20,850 nt of DNA from CAZGVW01 sp964529265 (GCA_964529265.1 CAZGVW010000041.1:1-20850); one strand, 5' to 3'. Counted from the first letter of the stretch, positions 13,187-20,073 are shown. Program-made: numbers and translations. Notes: generated from the letters alone by a model not told the origin.

Positions 13187-13564
13187 ATGAAACGACTCTT
13201 CGCGGCGGCGGCGATTTCTCTCATGATCGGCGCGGTCCCTGCCCTCTCCGACACCATCGCGCTCAAGGATGGTCGGGTGTTTCACGGCGTCATCAAGCGC
13301 GAAACCAGCCGGCAAGTGATCATCGAGACGGTCGTCGCGAACATCCGCACCACGCTCACGTTCTCGAAGGCTGACGTCGCCGAGATCACCCGCGGCGACC
13401 TGCCCGAGCCGGAGGCGCCTCCACCGCCTCCGCCGCGCACGGACAAGACCGAGGCGCCTCGAAAGACCCCGGCCGCACTTTCCGAAGAAGGCCTGTACCT
13501 GGTCGTGCCCATCGAGGGCGCATTCGGCGATGAGGTCGCCAACCGCAACAAGAACCGCGTGTGA
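13187..13564 (+). CDS. Exported protein, apparent N-terminal remnant of a ClpP-class protease
   Basis: 125 aa. Signal peptide at 1-21 (KRLFAAAAISLMIGAVPALS). Residues 23-68 form a small beta domain, TIALKDGRVFHGVIKRETS followed by VIIETVVANIRTTLTFSKAD. A proline-rich linker comes next, then GLYLVVPIEGAFGDEV (102-117). That last block is the first beta strand of a ClpP-class domain and closely parallels FLVVPVCGVIGLDV in the gene at 10677. The protein ends eight residues later (ANRNKNRV), so the rest of the protease domain is missing. No continuation is seen in any frame before the convergent gene at 13574. GGAGG (13174-13178) lies 8 nt before the ATG. It is either a deletion remnant or a stand-alone small secreted protein built on the DGR domain. 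Confidence 0.6.
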   Translation: MKRLFAAAAISLMIGAVPALSDTIALKDGRVFHGVIKRETSRQVIIETVVANIRTTLTFSKADVAEITRGDLPEPEAPPPPPPRTDKTEAPRKTPAALSEEGLYLVVPIEGAFGDEVANRNKNRV

Positions 13565-13573
13565 TCCCGAGTG

Positions 13574-13990
13574 TCACTCCGCCGGCGCCGCCGTAGCCAG
13601 ATCCGCGCGAGCGCCCGCCTCGATCAGCGCATCCCGCAGCGCCTCCGCCTCAGCCAGCGTGAGTCCGGCCTTCACCTCGCCCGGCGCACGCCCGATCACC
13701 GTCTCGGCGTCGTCAGCCGCAAAGCCCGCCTCCAGCAGCGCGGCCCTGACCTGCTCCGGAGTCTCGCCCGCGGAGATCAGGATCACGCTGTGCGTCCGCG
13801 CCTCCGCGGCTTCCTCCGCGATGCGCTCCATCTTCTCCATCACCTCGCCCCGCCGGCGGTTCACCTCCGCCGAGCCGGAGGCGGACTTCTCCTCGCGCTC
13901 GCAGGCGCAGCACAGCGCGGCCGCGGCTCCGATCGCCGCGGAAGAGAGCCAACCGCCCCGGAATGCAGCAATCGCGGATCGCAGTCGCAT
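13574..13990 (-). CDS. Exported protein with ribosomal L7/L12 C-terminal-like domain
   Basis: 138 aa. An N-terminal hydrophobic segment with a cysteine cluster (SSAAIGAAAALCCACERE, residues 16-33) looks like a signal anchor or atypical lipoprotein signal; no canonical lipobox is present. A charged helix, RRRGEVMEKMERIAEEAAEA, follows. Residues 68-130 resemble the L7/L12 C-terminal domain: VILISAGETPEQVRAALLEAG, then DAETVIGRAPGEVKAGLT and EAEALRDALIEAGARADL. In L7/L12 these correspond to the blocks ending in AAGANK, LVESAPAALKEG and DAEALKKALEEAGA. ATG 13990 is chosen because it begins the basic signal region; an upstream GTG (14017) is in frame. It is the last gene of a minus-strand run with the STAS protein. 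Function unknown. Confidence 0.6.
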   Translation of the reverse strand: MRLRSAIAAFRGGWLSSAAIGAAAALCCACEREEKSASGSAEVNRRRGEVMEKMERIAEEAAEARTHSVILISAGETPEQVRAALLEAGFAADDAETVIGRAPGEVKAGLTLAEAEALRDALIEAGARADLATAAPAE

Positions 13991-14045
13991 CCGCAGATCA
14001 TAGACGCGGGCGATCACCCGCGCTGCGCGGAGACGCAGCCCGCGA

Positions 14046-14522
14046 TCAGCGCTTCTTCTTCCCCGTCTCGTCCACCCCGCGCTCGATCGCGGCGATCGCC
14101 GTCATCGTGTCGCGGCAGATCGGGAAGATCCGGTCCAGCCGCGTCAGCCGGAAAAGGTACGACACGGAGTGACCCGCGTTCACCAGCGCGATCCGCCCGC
14201 CGGATTTCTGCAGCTTCGTCAGCATCTCCACCATCGCGCCCACGCACGACGAATCCATGTAGGACACGTTCTGCAGGTCGAACACGAAGTGCTTCACATC
14301 AGAGGATTCGACATGCCTCAGCAGATCAGCCATGAGCGACATCGCGTCGTGGCCCGAGAGTTCCGTCACCGTCACCGTGACGACAACCGCCCGGCCGATC
14401 CGCTCCAGCGTCGCCAGTTGCGGAGGCGCTTCCGGCGCAGGAACGTCGGGAAGGCGGTCCGCCGCTGGGGCAGGCGCCGCAGGCTTCTGCTGCATACTCG
14501 GTGACTTGCGGGTCGGAATCAT
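14046..14522 (-). CDS. STAS-domain protein (anti-anti-sigma factor-like)
   Basis: 158 aa. A disordered, proline/alanine-rich N-terminus (1-38) precedes a STAS domain (about 40-145) of the SpoIIAA/RsbV type, which binds an anti-sigma kinase in its unphosphorylated state. Features: RAVVVTVTVTEL, HFVFDLQNVSYMDSSCVG with the phosphoacceptor motif DSS (S91/S92), and LTKLQKSGGRIALVNAG. The tail is lysine-rich (GKKKR). No partner kinase or sigma factor is next to it. The Ser/Thr kinase in this window is about 6 kb away and is not of the SpoIIAB type. Start ATG 14522 has GGAGG 4 nt upstream. A role in partner-switching regulation of stress or development is inferred from the family. Confidence 0.82.
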   Translation of the reverse strand: MIPTRKSPSMQQKPAAPAPAADRLPDVPAPEAPPQLATLERIGRAVVVTVTVTELSGHDAMSLMADLLRHVESSDVKHFVFDLQNVSYMDSSCVGAMVEMLTKLQKSGGRIALVNAGHSVSYLFRLTRLDRIFPICRDTMTAIAAIERGVDETGKKKR

Positions 14523-14650
14523 GAGGCCTCCGTCCTCCTCTTCGAGGGAAAGCCTCCAAGCGCACGCACCAAGGAGATCGGCGGTGGGCTTGCCGGTCTG
14601 AAGGCGCGGACGGGGGCGCCGCGTGAAGAAATGTCGTTTGCGCAGGCGCG

Positions 14651-14899
14651 TTATCCGACGCGCCGCTGGAACGGGTTGCCGGGCCCCGTCCCGCCCTGGC
14701 CGGCGCCGAGGCCGGAGGGCCGGGCGACGCCAGGCCTCGCCTGGTCATGCCGCGGGGGCTGAGCAGCGCCCGTTCCCTGGCCGGGAACCGACGCCGGCGG
14801 TTGATCCCGCGTCCGCTTCGCCCGGGCCGCTTCAATGCCCTGGTCCAGCTTCTTCAGGATGTCCTTCACCTGTGAAAACGACTGCCGAGACGTGCTCAT
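14651..14899 (-). CDS. 82-aa small protein of unknown function
   Basis: ATG 14899 is preceded by AAGGAG with 6 nt spacing, one of the best ribosome binding sites here, so I regard this as a genuine gene. Residues 1-32 are helical and charged (SFSQVKDILKKLDQGIEAAR, then KRTRDQP). The rest is a Gly/Pro/Gln/Arg-rich disordered tail. No membrane segment, signal peptide or cysteine is present. It lies 128 bp upstream of the STAS gene on the same strand with no terminator between, so they may be co-transcribed. The helix could be a protein-binding motif; I do not recognise a family. The frame extends upstream antisense to the aminotransferase gene, but that part is a shadow. Confidence 0.6.
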   Translation of the reverse strand: MSTSRQSFSQVKDILKKLDQGIEAARAKRTRDQPPASVPGQGTGAAQPPRHDQARPGVARPSGLGAGQGGTGPGNPFQRRVG

Positions 14900-15235
14900 G
14901 GCTGACTCCTTGCGGCCCTGCGATATCGGCCCACCCTCCACGCGGCTTGCGGCCAAGCGGATTACTGAGCGGGGCAGGCGACGGGGGAGGGCCATCTGTG
15001 CCGTCTGGGCAAGCCGCCGGGGCACAACACCCCCCTTGGGGGCCGGGCTCCGTGGCGATCGGCTACAGTGTCCGCCCTTCAGCCTCCGTGCCACCGGCCG
15101 TCGATCTGGACGGTCGGTGTTCCCCCGCGGCGGCTTGGCTGAAGAAGGCGCCGACCGCTCAAAGAGCCGCGGTCGGCGGCACAGCACGCCGGCCCCAAAG
15201 CCATCCAAGACCCTGAATCCCAAGGAACACGCTCC
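14900..15235 (+). other. Intergenic region with hairpin upstream of the DegT aminotransferase
   Basis: This divergent gap of 336 bp holds no convincing gene. It contains a 10-bp perfect inverted repeat CGCCGACCGC / GCGGTCGGCG (15149-15158 with 15169-15178, 10-nt loop), 57 nt before the ATG at 15236. A TACAGT box lies at 15064-15069 without a matching -35. There is no T-tract, so the hairpin is not a classical terminator; it may be regulatory. A small CCCCC-TT-GGGGG inverted repeat lies near 15032-15042. Confidence 0.35.
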
Positions 15236-16423
15236 ATGCCCCAGTCTCAGACTCTGGCCAAACCCGCCTCCACCGACCTCGCCGTCAACGGCGGCCCGGC
15301 CGTGAGCCCGCGATCGATCCCGATCATTTCCGTTCGCCTGAGCGATGAGGACATTGCCGCGGCGGTGGAGGTCATGCGGTCGGGCATGCTCGCCCAGGGG
15401 AAGCGGGTCTTGGAGTTCGAGGAGCGGTTTGCCGGCATGACCGGGGCCAAGCACGCCATCGCGTGCGCCAACGGCACCTGCGCCCTCCAACTGGCTTATG
15501 AGCCGTTGTTTGAGCCGGGGGATGAGGTGCTGGTCCCCGCGTGGGGGTATGTGGCGACGGCGTCCATGATTGCGGCCCGCGGGGCCACGCCGGTGTTCGT
15601 CGAGGCCGACCCGGCGACATACTGCCTTGACGTGGCCGATGCGGCGCGGCGGGTGACCGGGAAGACGACGGCGATTGTCGCGACGCACCTGTATGGCAAC
15701 ACGGTGGACATCGATGCGGTTGAGGCGCTCGCGGCCGAGCACGGCCTGCACGTGATCTACGACGCGGCGCAGGCGCACATGGCGACCTACCAGGGTCGCG
15801 GGCTGGGCGCGTTCGGGGACGCGGTGACGTACTCCTTCTACCCGACGAAGAACATGACGACCGGCGAAGGCGGCATGGTCACGACGAACGACGACGACCT
15901 CGCGCGGCGCATCCGCATGCTGCGCTCGCACGGCGAGACGCAGAAATATCTGCACGAAGCCGTGGGGTACAACTACCGCATGACCGACGTTGAGGCGGCC
16001 ATCGGCGCGAGCCAGTTGAGCCGGCTGGCGGACGTGACGGAGCGCCGCAGGGCGAACGCGCGGGCGCTGGACGCCGCGATCGCGGCGATCCCCGGCCTGC
16101 ATGCGCCCGTGCCGACCGAGGGCGCGGATCACTCCTACCACCTGTACCCGGTTCGCATGGAGACCGAAGCGCTCACCTGCACGCGCGACGAGTTCTGCGC
16201 TGCGCTGAAGGCGGAGGGTGTCTCGACGGCGATTCACTATCCGAGGCCGCTCACGCGGCAGCCGCTGTTCGCAGCCGCCGCGCGCGAGCACATGCCCATC
16301 AGCGACCGCCTCGCCGGTTCGCTCTTCTGCGTGCCGATCCACCCTGATCTGTCGGAGGCCGATGTGGCGAACATCGGCGCTGCGCTCCGCAAGGTCGCGA
16401 CGGCGTATCGACGGGGAGCGTGA
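15236..16423 (+). CDS. DegT/DnrJ/EryC1/StrS-family sugar aminotransferase
   Basis: 395-aa PLP-dependent aminotransferase that puts an amino group on a keto-sugar nucleotide. Family blocks: CANGTCALQLAYEPL, EVLVPAWGYVATASMI, VIYDAAQAHMATY (PLP-contacting aspartate D176), TYSFYPTKNMTTGEGG with the PLP lysine K205, VGYNYRMTDVEAAIGASQL, and STAIHYPRPLTRQPLF near the C-terminus. Length is typical (about 370-400). Relatives make amino sugars for O-antigen, capsule or antibiotic-like glycosides; the exact product cannot be assigned. AAGGA lies about 10 nt upstream of ATG 15236. The MgtC gene starts 35 bp after its stop, so they may be co-transcribed. Confidence 0.88.
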   Translation: MPQSQTLAKPASTDLAVNGGPAVSPRSIPIISVRLSDEDIAAAVEVMRSGMLAQGKRVLEFEERFAGMTGAKHAIACANGTCALQLAYEPLFEPGDEVLVPAWGYVATASMIAARGATPVFVEADPATYCLDVADAARRVTGKTTAIVATHLYGNTVDIDAVEALAAEHGLHVIYDAAQAHMATYQGRGLGAFGDAVTYSFYPTKNMTTGEGGMVTTNDDDLARRIRMLRSHGETQKYLHEAVGYNYRMTDVEAAIGASQLSRLADVTERRRANARALDAAIAAIPGLHAPVPTEGADHSYHLYPVRMETEALTCTRDEFCAALKAEGVSTAIHYPRPLTRQPLFAAAAREHMPISDRLAGSLFCVPIHPDLSEADVANIGAALRKVATAYRRGA

Positions 16424-16458
16424 TCGGGGCATGCGGGGAAGCCGTCGCGGAGACGGGT

Positions 16459-16968
16459 ATGGACGAATCTGTCGGAGTCTGGGAATCGGCGCTTCGCCTC
16501 GGCATCGCCGTGCTCTTCGGCGGCTTCATGGGGTGGGACCGCGAGAAGCGCGGGCATGCGGCGGGGTTGCGCACGCACATGCTCGTGGCGCTCGGCTCCG
16601 CGGGGCTGGCGCTGATGGCGGCGCAGATCTACCGCATGCAGATCGATAACCCGAGCCTTCCGACGGCCGATCCGCTGCGGATCATCTCGTACATCGTTGC
16701 GGGCATCGGCTTCCTGGGCGGCGGCGTGATTTTCCAGTCCGGCGGGCGCGTGCGTGGGCTCACCACCGCCGCAAACATCTGGGTGGTGGCCGCGGTGGGG
16801 ATTGCCGCGGGCGCCGGCTACTACTGGAACTCCATCCTCATGGCGTTCTACGGCGTCCTCATCCTCGTCGGCGTTCGATCGTTGGAGGGGCGCTTCTTCA
16901 AGGAGACAAAGAAGCAGCGCCGCCAGAAAGCGACCCAGACCGAGGAGCCTGGCGCCCGGGAAACGTGA
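16459..16968 (+). CDS. MgtC/SapB-family membrane protein
   Basis: 169-aa integral membrane protein. Transmembrane segments lie at about 11-27, 43-58, 76-95, 105-122 and 124-140. The signature motifs of MgtC are present: DREKRGHAAGLRTHMLVALG and IGFLGGGVIF, then RGLTTAANIWVVAAVGIAAG. MgtC proteins are linked to growth at low magnesium and to inhibition of F-type ATP synthase in some bacteria. This copy is the short core without the C-terminal ACT-like domain. ATG 16459 is preferred because GGAG (16449-16452) lies 6 nt upstream; a GTG at 16420 overlapping the preceding stop is the alternative. The lysine-rich C-terminal tail overlaps the convergent manA gene by 71 bp. Confidence 0.88.
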   Translation: MDESVGVWESALRLGIAVLFGGFMGWDREKRGHAAGLRTHMLVALGSAGLALMAAQIYRMQIDNPSLPTADPLRIISYIVAGIGFLGGGVIFQSGGRVRGLTTAANIWVVAAVGIAAGAGYYWNSILMAFYGVLILVGVRSLEGRFFKETKKQRRQKATQTEEPGARET

Positions 16969-17968
16969 TGATCAGCGCTTCGGAATCCGTCTCGGCGTGA
17001 ACATCCGCTCGCTCCGCGGCCGCAGGGACGAGCATCGTGTCGCCGAGCTGCGCCGCTGCGCCGCCGATCCGTGCTGCCCCTCCAAGAAGCATCGCCACGA
17101 GCGGGCGCCCATGCATGTCGATGGCCAGGGACGCCCCGCGCGCCAGCCGCAGATGATCGACGGCGAAGAACTCCGTTCGCCCGAGCGGGCCGAGGCCTTG
17201 TTCATCATGCCGCGTGGGCGGCGCGCAAGCGACGCCGAACCGGATGCACTGCATGGCCTCATCCACATGCAGGTCGCGCCCTGCGCGGCCCCAGTCGTAG
17301 ACGCGGAAGGTCGTATCGCTCGGCGTCTGCACCTCGGCGACAAGCACCCCTGCGCCCAGGGCATGCGCCTCGCCGCTCGGAAGATTGTGGAAATCCCCGG
17401 GGCGCGCCGCGTGGGCGATCACATCGCCCACGACCCGGCCTCCGGCGCTGTGCTCGCGAAATGCCTCGGCGCTCACGCCCGGCTTCACTCCCCGATAGAT
17501 CATCGATCCCGGCGCCGCGTCGAGCACGAACCAGCACTCGGTCTTGAGGTGGGCCCCCGGATGCCGGGCGGCGTACTCCGGACTCGGATGCACCTGCAGT
17601 GAGAGGCTTTCTTGCGCATCGAGATACTTGACCAGCAGCGGGAACCCGCCGCGCTCGGTCAGCGGCAGATCGCCGAGTAGATCGGCGCCCCATGCCTTGA
17701 TGGCGTCGCGGATGGTCCGGCCCGCCATCGGCCCATTCGCGATCTCCGAATGCGCGGCGCCGCCTCCGCCGCCGGAGGGGCTTGTGCCCTCGAGATCCGC
17801 AAGTTCCCACGACTCGCCGATGAGGACCGATTCGTCTGCGGGCAGGTGTTTGCCCAGCCGCGCGAGCCTCCGCCCGCCCCAGACCTTCTCCTTCAGGATC
17901 GGCGTGAGAATGAGCGGGTGCGGTTGCATCGCGTCAAGAGTATCGGCAGGGCGGGGCCCCCTCGTCAT
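16898..17968 (-). CDS. manA: Mannose-6-phosphate isomerase, class I-like
   Basis: 356 aa. Interconverts fructose-6-phosphate and mannose-6-phosphate with zinc, feeding GDP-mannose. Family motifs: PLILTPILKEKVWGGRRL, GESWELAD, PLLVKYLDAQESLSLQVHPS (Q125, H127), LKTECWFVLDA (E144), PSGEAHALGAGVLVAEVQTP (H202) and TFRVYDWGR. H127, E144 and H202 match the zinc ligands of Bacillus-type ManA. The start ATG 17968 overlaps the stop of the UvrC-like gene (ATGA) with GAGG just upstream, implying coupled translation; a second ATG at 17929 lies closer to the homology start. About 20 residues at the C-terminus lie beyond the cupin fold and overlap the mgtC tail. Confidence 0.87.
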   Translation of the reverse strand: MTRGPRPADTLDAMQPHPLILTPILKEKVWGGRRLARLGKHLPADESVLIGESWELADLEGTSPSGGGGGAAHSEIANGPMAGRTIRDAIKAWGADLLGDLPLTERGGFPLLVKYLDAQESLSLQVHPSPEYAARHPGAHLKTECWFVLDAAPGSMIYRGVKPGVSAEAFREHSAGGRVVGDVIAHAARPGDFHNLPSGEAHALGAGVLVAEVQTPSDTTFRVYDWGRAGRDLHVDEAMQCIRFGVACAPPTRHDEQGLGPLGRTEFFAVDHLRLARGASLAIDMHGRPLVAMLLGGAARIGGAAAQLGDTMLVPAAAERADVHAETDSEALIITFPGRQAPRSGSLSGGAASLSP

Positions 17969-19182
17969 GTCGCCTCAACCTCCACGGCCCCGTCAACCTC
18001 CTCGGATTCATCCGCTCGCGCTCGACCGATCTGCCGGATTGCGGAGAGGATCTCCCGGACGGGGAGATCGAGTGGCCCCGCGCCGTGGCATGCGATGAAT
18101 CGCTCGCGGCGCTCGCCGCGCCCCGCGGGCCGAAACGACCTCGCGCAGGCGAGTCCGAGCAACTCCTGGGATGCGTCTTCGAAATCGAACGCCGGAAGCG
18201 AAGCGGCAAACCGCGCGAGAGCCGGCGCGAGGTCCGCGAGCGCCTCACGGGCGCGGTCGGCCTGCACGTCGGCGAAGGCGGTGATCTGACCGGCCGCGGC
18301 AAACAGAACCCGCGCCCAGCCGCGACGCTCCGAGGGCGCAATGACGACCCACCTCATGTCCTCCATCCGCCGCACGCTACGGAATCCGGGCTTGCTCAAT
18401 GCCTCCACGCGCTGAATCTCGGCGTGCTCTTCGGCAGCCCGTTCGAAATCGAGGCCCGTCGCGGCTTCCTGCATCCGTCGCTCCGCCTCGGCCTTCTGCC
18501 ATCCCCGGTCCTTGGTGGCGAAATCTGCCGCCGCCCGCACCCGCGATCGGTACGCCGGCAGCGATTCGCTCCCATCGCACGGCGCCGGGCACTTGCCCAT
18601 CTCCTTGTACGCGCAGGCCGTTCCATTCGGCGTCTGCACGAGGATGTGGTGAAACCGGCAGAGATCGAAGAGATCATCCATCGTCTCGATAAAGCGCCCC
18701 GCGGCGTGTTTGTCCCGGAACGGCCCGAGCACCATTCCGCTCGCGCCGCTCGGAGCGCCCTCGCGGCCTGCCGTCCAACCCGGGAGCACGACCTTCATCC
18801 ACCGCGGGTGCTCAGCGTCCGGGTCAATGCCTACGAACCACCCCTGCCAACGGCTGGAGACCGCCCGATGAACATGGGGCAACAGATCTCGCGCCACACC
18901 AAGCCAGATCGATTCAGCCTCGAATGCGCCGCCGACCGTGATCGCGCGCACCCGCGCCGTCGGTGTCCGAAGGTCAACGCGGCGCGTCGGGCTCCCCTCC
19001 GCCGGTTGATCGAGGAGGCGCCGCTTCAGAAGGGCGCGCAGATCGCCGGTGGCGGCGACCAGCACCGCTCGACCCTCAGCAGACTCGAAGACCGCGACCG
19101 CGGGCCGGGCCGGCGCCCTGCCCAGAACGTCAGCGATGTTGTCCCCGGCAATCTCAAGGCGCACGTTGAAGGGAGGCGTCAC
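17965..19182 (-). CDS. UvrC-like protein without active nuclease domains
   Basis: 405 aa. Residues 28-57 align with the GIY-YIG region of UvrC (AVAVFESAEGRAVLVAATGDLRALLKRRL, split here as VAVFESAEGR and VLVAATGDLRALLKRRL), but the GIY and YIG tyrosines are gone. Residues 150-205 match the UvrC centre: GPFRDKHAAGRFIETMDDLF, then C175, C190, C198 and C202. The last three sit in TACAYKEMGKCPAPCDG, and the 8- and 4-residue spacing matches the iron-sulfur cysteines of UvrC. A UVR-type helical hairpin follows (about 240-275, TGLDFERAAEEHAEIQRVEA). The C-terminal RNase H-like nuclease and HhH domains of UvrC are absent. It probably binds DNA or UvrB without cutting. Start GTG 19182 is uncertain. 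It lies 45 bp after the fabZ-like stop and overlaps manA by ATGA. Confidence 0.72.
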   Translation of the reverse strand: MTPPFNVRLEIAGDNIADVLGRAPARPAVAVFESAEGRAVLVAATGDLRALLKRRLLDQPAEGSPTRRVDLRTPTARVRAITVGGAFEAESIWLGVARDLLPHVHRAVSSRWQGWFVGIDPDAEHPRWMKVVLPGWTAGREGAPSGASGMVLGPFRDKHAAGRFIETMDDLFDLCRFHHILVQTPNGTACAYKEMGKCPAPCDGSESLPAYRSRVRAAADFATKDRGWQKAEAERRMQEAATGLDFERAAEEHAEIQRVEALSKPGFRSVRRMEDMRWVVIAPSERRGWARVLFAAAGQITAFADVQADRAREALADLAPALARFAASLPAFDFEDASQELLGLACARSFRPAGRGERRERFIACHGAGPLDLPVREILSAIRQIGRARADESEEVDGAVEVEAT

Positions 19183-19227
19183 ATCGCACCCTGGCGCGGC
19201 GGCGGTCGGCTCTGAATGTCGGCGTTG

Positions 19228-19749
19228 TCAGATCACCATGCCCGTGATTCGGCTCTCAAAGACGAGGCGGCCGTTCACGACGCCCTGGATGTCGCTGATG
19301 AAGCGCCTTGGCCGGTACTTGACTTCGCGACAGAGCAGAAGCAGGTCGTCGCCAGGGACGACCTGTCCACGAAAGACGGTGTCATCGATGCGCGTGAACC
19401 CCGCGATGCACGGCGACCCCCGGCGGACGTAGAAGAGGTAACTGGCGAGCTGGGCCCCCGCCTCGATCATCAGCACGCCCGGCATGATCGGCCGGCCCGG
19501 AAAGTGCCCGCTCACCCAGAACTCGTCCGGGCGGACCGATTTCAGGCCCACCGCCGCGGTGAGTTCGGGGGACCGCCAGACCACAGCGTCCAACTGGACG
19601 ATGGCCCCCCGATGCGGGTTCCAACGCTCCAGTTCGGGGCGCAGAACCTCTCGCCGCGAGAGGTCGATTCCAGCCAGGTCGATGAGCAGGTCCGGTGACG
19701 AGGGTGGGACGGTCGCCTCCTCGATGAGTGAATCGCTGGTCCTCATCAT
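19228..19749 (-). CDS. FabZ-like (3R)-hydroxyacyl-ACP dehydratase
   Basis: 173-aa hot-dog-fold protein. The FabZ signature is complete: SGHFPGRPIMPGVLMIEAGA with the catalytic histidine H82 and glutamate E96. Other family-like stretches are WNPHRGAIVQLDAVVW and CIAGFTRIDDTVFRGQVVPGD. The N-terminus is about 25 residues longer than classical FabZ. Known members dehydrate 3-hydroxyacyl-ACP in fatty acid elongation; the unusual neighbours leave open a specialised lipid role. Start ATG 19749 overlaps the stop of the upstream Hc1-like gene in an ATGA arrangement, so its translation is probably coupled. A second ATG directly follows. Confidence 0.82.
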   Translation of the reverse strand: MMRTSDSLIEEATVPPSSPDLLIDLAGIDLSRREVLRPELERWNPHRGAIVQLDAVVWRSPELTAAVGLKSVRPDEFWVSGHFPGRPIMPGVLMIEAGAQLASYLFYVRRGSPCIAGFTRIDDTVFRGQVVPGDDLLLLCREVKYRPRRFISDIQGVVNGRLVFESRITGMVI

Positions 19750-19922
19750 GCGTCGTCGCCGCGGAGCCCGAGGATCTTCACGCGAACCTCCTGGGCCGCG
19801 TTCTTGATGTCCTGCATCGCTTTCCGCACCCGCGTGCCCGCGGCCTTGTTGCCGCCTTCAGCCTTGGCGACGTCGTCCTCGGCCTCCTGAACCAACTGCT
19901 TCAGACGCTCGAATTCCTCCAT
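19746..19922 (-). CDS. Histone H1-like Hc1-family small protein without the basic tail
   Basis: 58 aa, all helical: MEEFERLKQLVQEAEDDVAK, then AEGGNKAAGTRVRKAMQDIK and NAAQEVRVK. The core GNKAAGTRVRK is the hallmark of the chlamydial Hc1 histone-like family (Hc1 has KAEKGNKAAAQRVR). Chlamydial Hc1 continues into a long Lys/Ala-rich DNA-binding tail; this protein stops after the core with LRGDDA. It may be a nucleoid or dimerisation module, or a non-DNA-binding relative. ATG 19922 is chosen because GGAGG lies 7 nt upstream. It is the first gene of the four-gene minus-strand unit. Confidence 0.78.
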   Translation of the reverse strand: MEEFERLKQLVQEAEDDVAKAEGGNKAAGTRVRKAMQDIKNAAQEVRVKILGLRGDDA

Positions 19923-19964
19923 GCTGAGCCTCCGCAAGGGGGTGTCGCAAGGGACGTAACCCGC

Positions 19965-20028
19965 CCGCGAGGATGCCCTCGCGGCCGCAGGACGGGCCTA
20001 TCTTGCCGAAATCGGCCCGTTTGGCAAG
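19965..20028 (-). promoter_or_regulatory. Leader hairpin and inverted repeat upstream of the Hc1-fabZ unit
   Basis: Two structures lie between the diguanylate cyclase stop and the Hc1-like start. One is a perfect 8-bp hairpin CCGCGAGG / CCTCGCGG (19965-19972 with 19977-19984, 4-nt loop). The other is an interrupted inverted repeat CTTGCC...GGCAAG (20002-20007 with 20023-20028) that overlaps a TTGCCA -35-like box on the minus strand. No clear -10 box was found at the correct distance, so the promoter is unresolved. Confidence 0.3.
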
Positions 20029-20073
20029 TTGACGGGGGTCGGGGGCTCTCCGGCGGGGGGGCCCAGGGGTCGA

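Noticed and set aside
14900..16432. Upstream part of a 593-codon minus-strand frame opposite the DegT aminotransferase
   Set aside because: Low-complexity Arg/Gly-rich translation antisense to a clear enzyme. Only the last 82 codons (14651-14899) have their own start and ribosome binding site.
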